Shown piece by piece: positions 13,951 through 15,308 of a stretch of 15,308 nucleotides of DNA. The notes beneath the pieces are model-generated. The model ran no database searches, was not told the DNA's origin, and saw nothing but the letters and a program-made list of their open reading frames with translations. Within the stretch, counting starts at the first letter, position 1. The number at the start of each line of letters is the position of its first letter. The stretch covers positions 12,159 to 27,466 of the forward strand of contig DHOI01000130.1 in the NCBI GenBank assembly GCA_002409725.1, given 5' to 3'. The translations under genes were made by a program, and so were the position numbers. This stretch comes from Christensenella sp. UBA5394. Its GTDB lineage: Bacteria; Bacillota; Clostridia; Christensenellales; CAG-138.

Positions 13951-15308
13951 ATGGCTCAGCGCGAAAAAGCACAGACCGGTTCCGGCAAACGGGGCCGATC
14001 TTCTAAAAAATCATCCGCCGCAAGCAGTGAGCGCCCCAAGAAGCGCGCGCAGGGTGAAAACCTAATCTTCGCCCTGGATATCGGCACCCGCACCGTGATC
14101 GGCGTGGTGGGGGAACGCGTGGGCGTGGACGGCTTCCGCGTAAAGGATTATGAGCTAATGGAGCACCCCGGCCGCGCTATGGTCGACGGCCAGGTAGAGG
14201 ATATCGCCCAGGTGGGGCGGCTCATTCTCGAGGTGCAGCGCCGGTTGGAAGCGCGCCTGCGTACTTCCCTTAGCCGGGTATCCATCGCGGCCGCGGGCCG
14301 CATGCTGCGCACGGCGCGGGCGAGTGTGCGCCGGGAGTTGCCGGCGCCCCATTCCATCGTAGAGCGGGATGTAGTGCTGGGCATCGAGGGCGAGGCTATC
14401 GAGCTGGCGCAGGAGCAGCTCCACCAGGAGGGCGGCCAGCCCCAGGGCGGCAGCTATTACTGCGTGGGTTACAGCATCGTGGAATATACAATGGACGGCC
14501 AGCCCGTTTCCCAGCTGGCCGGGCACACCTGCTCCGAGGTCGGCGTGGAGCTAATCGCCGCCTTCCTGCCCTACAGCGTAATCGAGGGGCTTTACGCGGC
14601 TGTGGATATGAGCCGTTTGGAGGTTCAAAGCCTCACGCTCGAGCCCATCGCCGCCATCAACGTGCTCATCCCCAGAGAACTGCGGCTCCTGAACCTGGCC
14701 CTGGTGGACGTGGGCGCGGGCACTTCGGATATCGCCATTTGCCGGGATGGGCGCGTAGCTTCTTACGATATGGCAACCATCGCCGGGGACGAGCTTTCCG
14801 AAGCCATCATCCGCGAATATTTGGTGGATTTCCCCGAGGCCGAGCGCCTCAAAAAGAGCCTTTTGAACGGCGAGGAAGTCTTGCATTACGAAAACGTGTT
14901 GGGCCTGCCCGGCGAGGCGAAGGCCCAGGATATCCTCACCATCCTCAAGCCCGTGGTGGATCTGCTGGCCCGTACCGTGGCGGATAAAATCCTCGAGTGC
15001 AACGGCGGCCCGCCCTCTGCGGTGTTCCTCATCGGCGGTGGCAGCCAGGTGCCCGGGCTGGGCAAGTCCCTAGCCGCCTGCTTGCAGATCGCCCCGGAGA
15101 ACGTGGCCGTGGGCCCGCGCCGCAGCCTCAAGGGAGTGGATATCACAGCCTTTTCGGCCCTTATAGGCCCCGAATTCGTTACACCCCTGGGCATTGCCCT
15201 CACGGCCATTACCCAGGAGTGCTTCCAGTTCTTCGGCGTATCCGTTAACGGCCGCCGCCTCAAGCTTTTGAATGCCAGCCACACCCGCCTGATGGAAGTG
15301 CTGTTGAT
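13951..15308 (+). CDS. FtsA-domain actin-like ATPase (large clostridial type), 3' end cut by the window edge
   Basis: Hand translation from the ATG at 13951, preceded by GAGGAGG at 13936-13942, gives 452 residues with no stop, so the protein is at least that long. A basic Ser/Lys-rich tail (1-36, e.g. KRGRSSKKSSAASSERPKKR) precedes the actin-like ATPase fold. Phosphate-1 is ALDIGTRTVIG (41-51); phosphate-2 is DVGAGTSD (253-260); the adenosine motif is VFLIGGGSQVPG (358-369). The segment at about 60-150 (AGRMLRTARASVRREL) resembles the 1C/SHS2 insertion of FtsA. Classical FtsA is about 420 residues and ends in a membrane-binding helix; here the sequence continues past the fold into NGRRLKLLN, as in the larger FtsA-domain proteins of Clostridia, whose exact role is not settled. 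No ftsZ follows within the window. It is divergent from the flagellar operon and is a separate transcription unit. Confidence 0.85.
   Translation, partial: MAQREKAQTGSGKRGRSSKKSSAASSERPKKRAQGENLIFALDIGTRTVIGVVGERVGVDGFRVKDYELMEHPGRAMVDGQVEDIAQVGRLILEVQRRLEARLRTSLSRVSIAAAGRMLRTARASVRRELPAPHSIVERDVVLGIEGEAIELAQEQLHQEGGQPQGGSYYCVGYSIVEYTMDGQPVSQLAGHTCSEVGVELIAAFLPYSVIEGLYAAVDMSRLEVQSLTLEPIAAINVLIPRELRLLNLALVDVGAGTSDIAICRDGRVASYDMATIAGDELSEAIIREYLVDFPEAERLKKSLLNGEEVLHYENVLGLPGEAKAQDILTILKPVVDLLARTVADKILECNGGPPSAVFLIGGGSQVPGLGKSLAACLQIAPENVAVGPRRSLKGVDITAFSALIGPEFVTPLGIALTAITQECFQFFGVSVNGRRLKLLNASHTRLMEVLL

Noticed and set aside
14155..14886. Minus-strand open frames opposite the FtsA-like gene
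   Set aside because: The plus-strand frame carries clear actin-fold motifs throughout; the opposite frames have none.

Overview
The window reads as chromosomal DNA from a G+C-rich, Gram-positive flagellated bacterium of the Clostridia type (Bacillota). Reasons: strong AGGAGG-type ribosome binding sites, the gene order flhB-flhA-flhF-flhG-PilZ-sigma28 followed by a DUF342 (FapA-family) gene and small clostridial-type accessory genes, and a long FtsA-domain protein of the clostridial kind. No plasmid, phage, transposon, CRISPR, rRNA or tRNA signature was seen.

Right to left on the minus strand (13705 down to 1) lies one tightly packed flagellar gene cluster: flgB, flgC, fliE (rod and rod/MS-ring adaptor); fliO, fliP, fliQ, fliR, flhB, flhA (type III export gate); flhF and flhG (SRP-type GTPase and MinD-type ATPase that set flagellar position and number); a YcgR/PilZ-like gene; fliA/sigD (sigma-28); then, after a 114-bp A+T-rich gap, a DUF342/FapA-family gene, a small 111-residue gene and a membrane-anchored coiled-coil gene cut by the left edge. 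Most genes overlap or are separated by fewer than 20 bases, and several (fliR, flhB, flhF, fliO) have almost no ribosome binding site of their own, which suggests translational coupling.

The cluster is unusual in that fliE is followed directly by fliO. The block that normally lies between them in Bacillus and Clostridium fla/che operons (fliF, fliG, fliH, fliI, fliJ, fliK, flgD, flgE, fliL, fliM, fliN/Y) is absent, as are the che genes often found between flhG and the sigma factor. These must be encoded elsewhere if the cell is motile.

A 245-bp divergent intergenic region (13706-13950) separates the flagellar cluster from a plus-strand gene for an FtsA-domain actin-like ATPase that runs off the right edge. 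It holds a good sigma-A-type promoter for flgB with a 22-bp near-palindrome over the predicted transcription start, and an extended -10 promoter for the FtsA-like gene. A second possible promoter, resembling the sigma-28 consensus, lies in the gap between fliA and the FapA-family gene.

The observations most worth following are the FliP with a lipobox-like signal peptide and acidic spacer, the PilZ-like protein lacking the c-di-GMP signature residues, the candidate operator at the flgB promoter, the candidate sigma-28 promoter downstream of the sigma gene, and the enlarged Ala/Pro-rich FlhF with an AT-hook-like motif. I do not see a wholly new system; the novelty is in variations on a flagellar locus.
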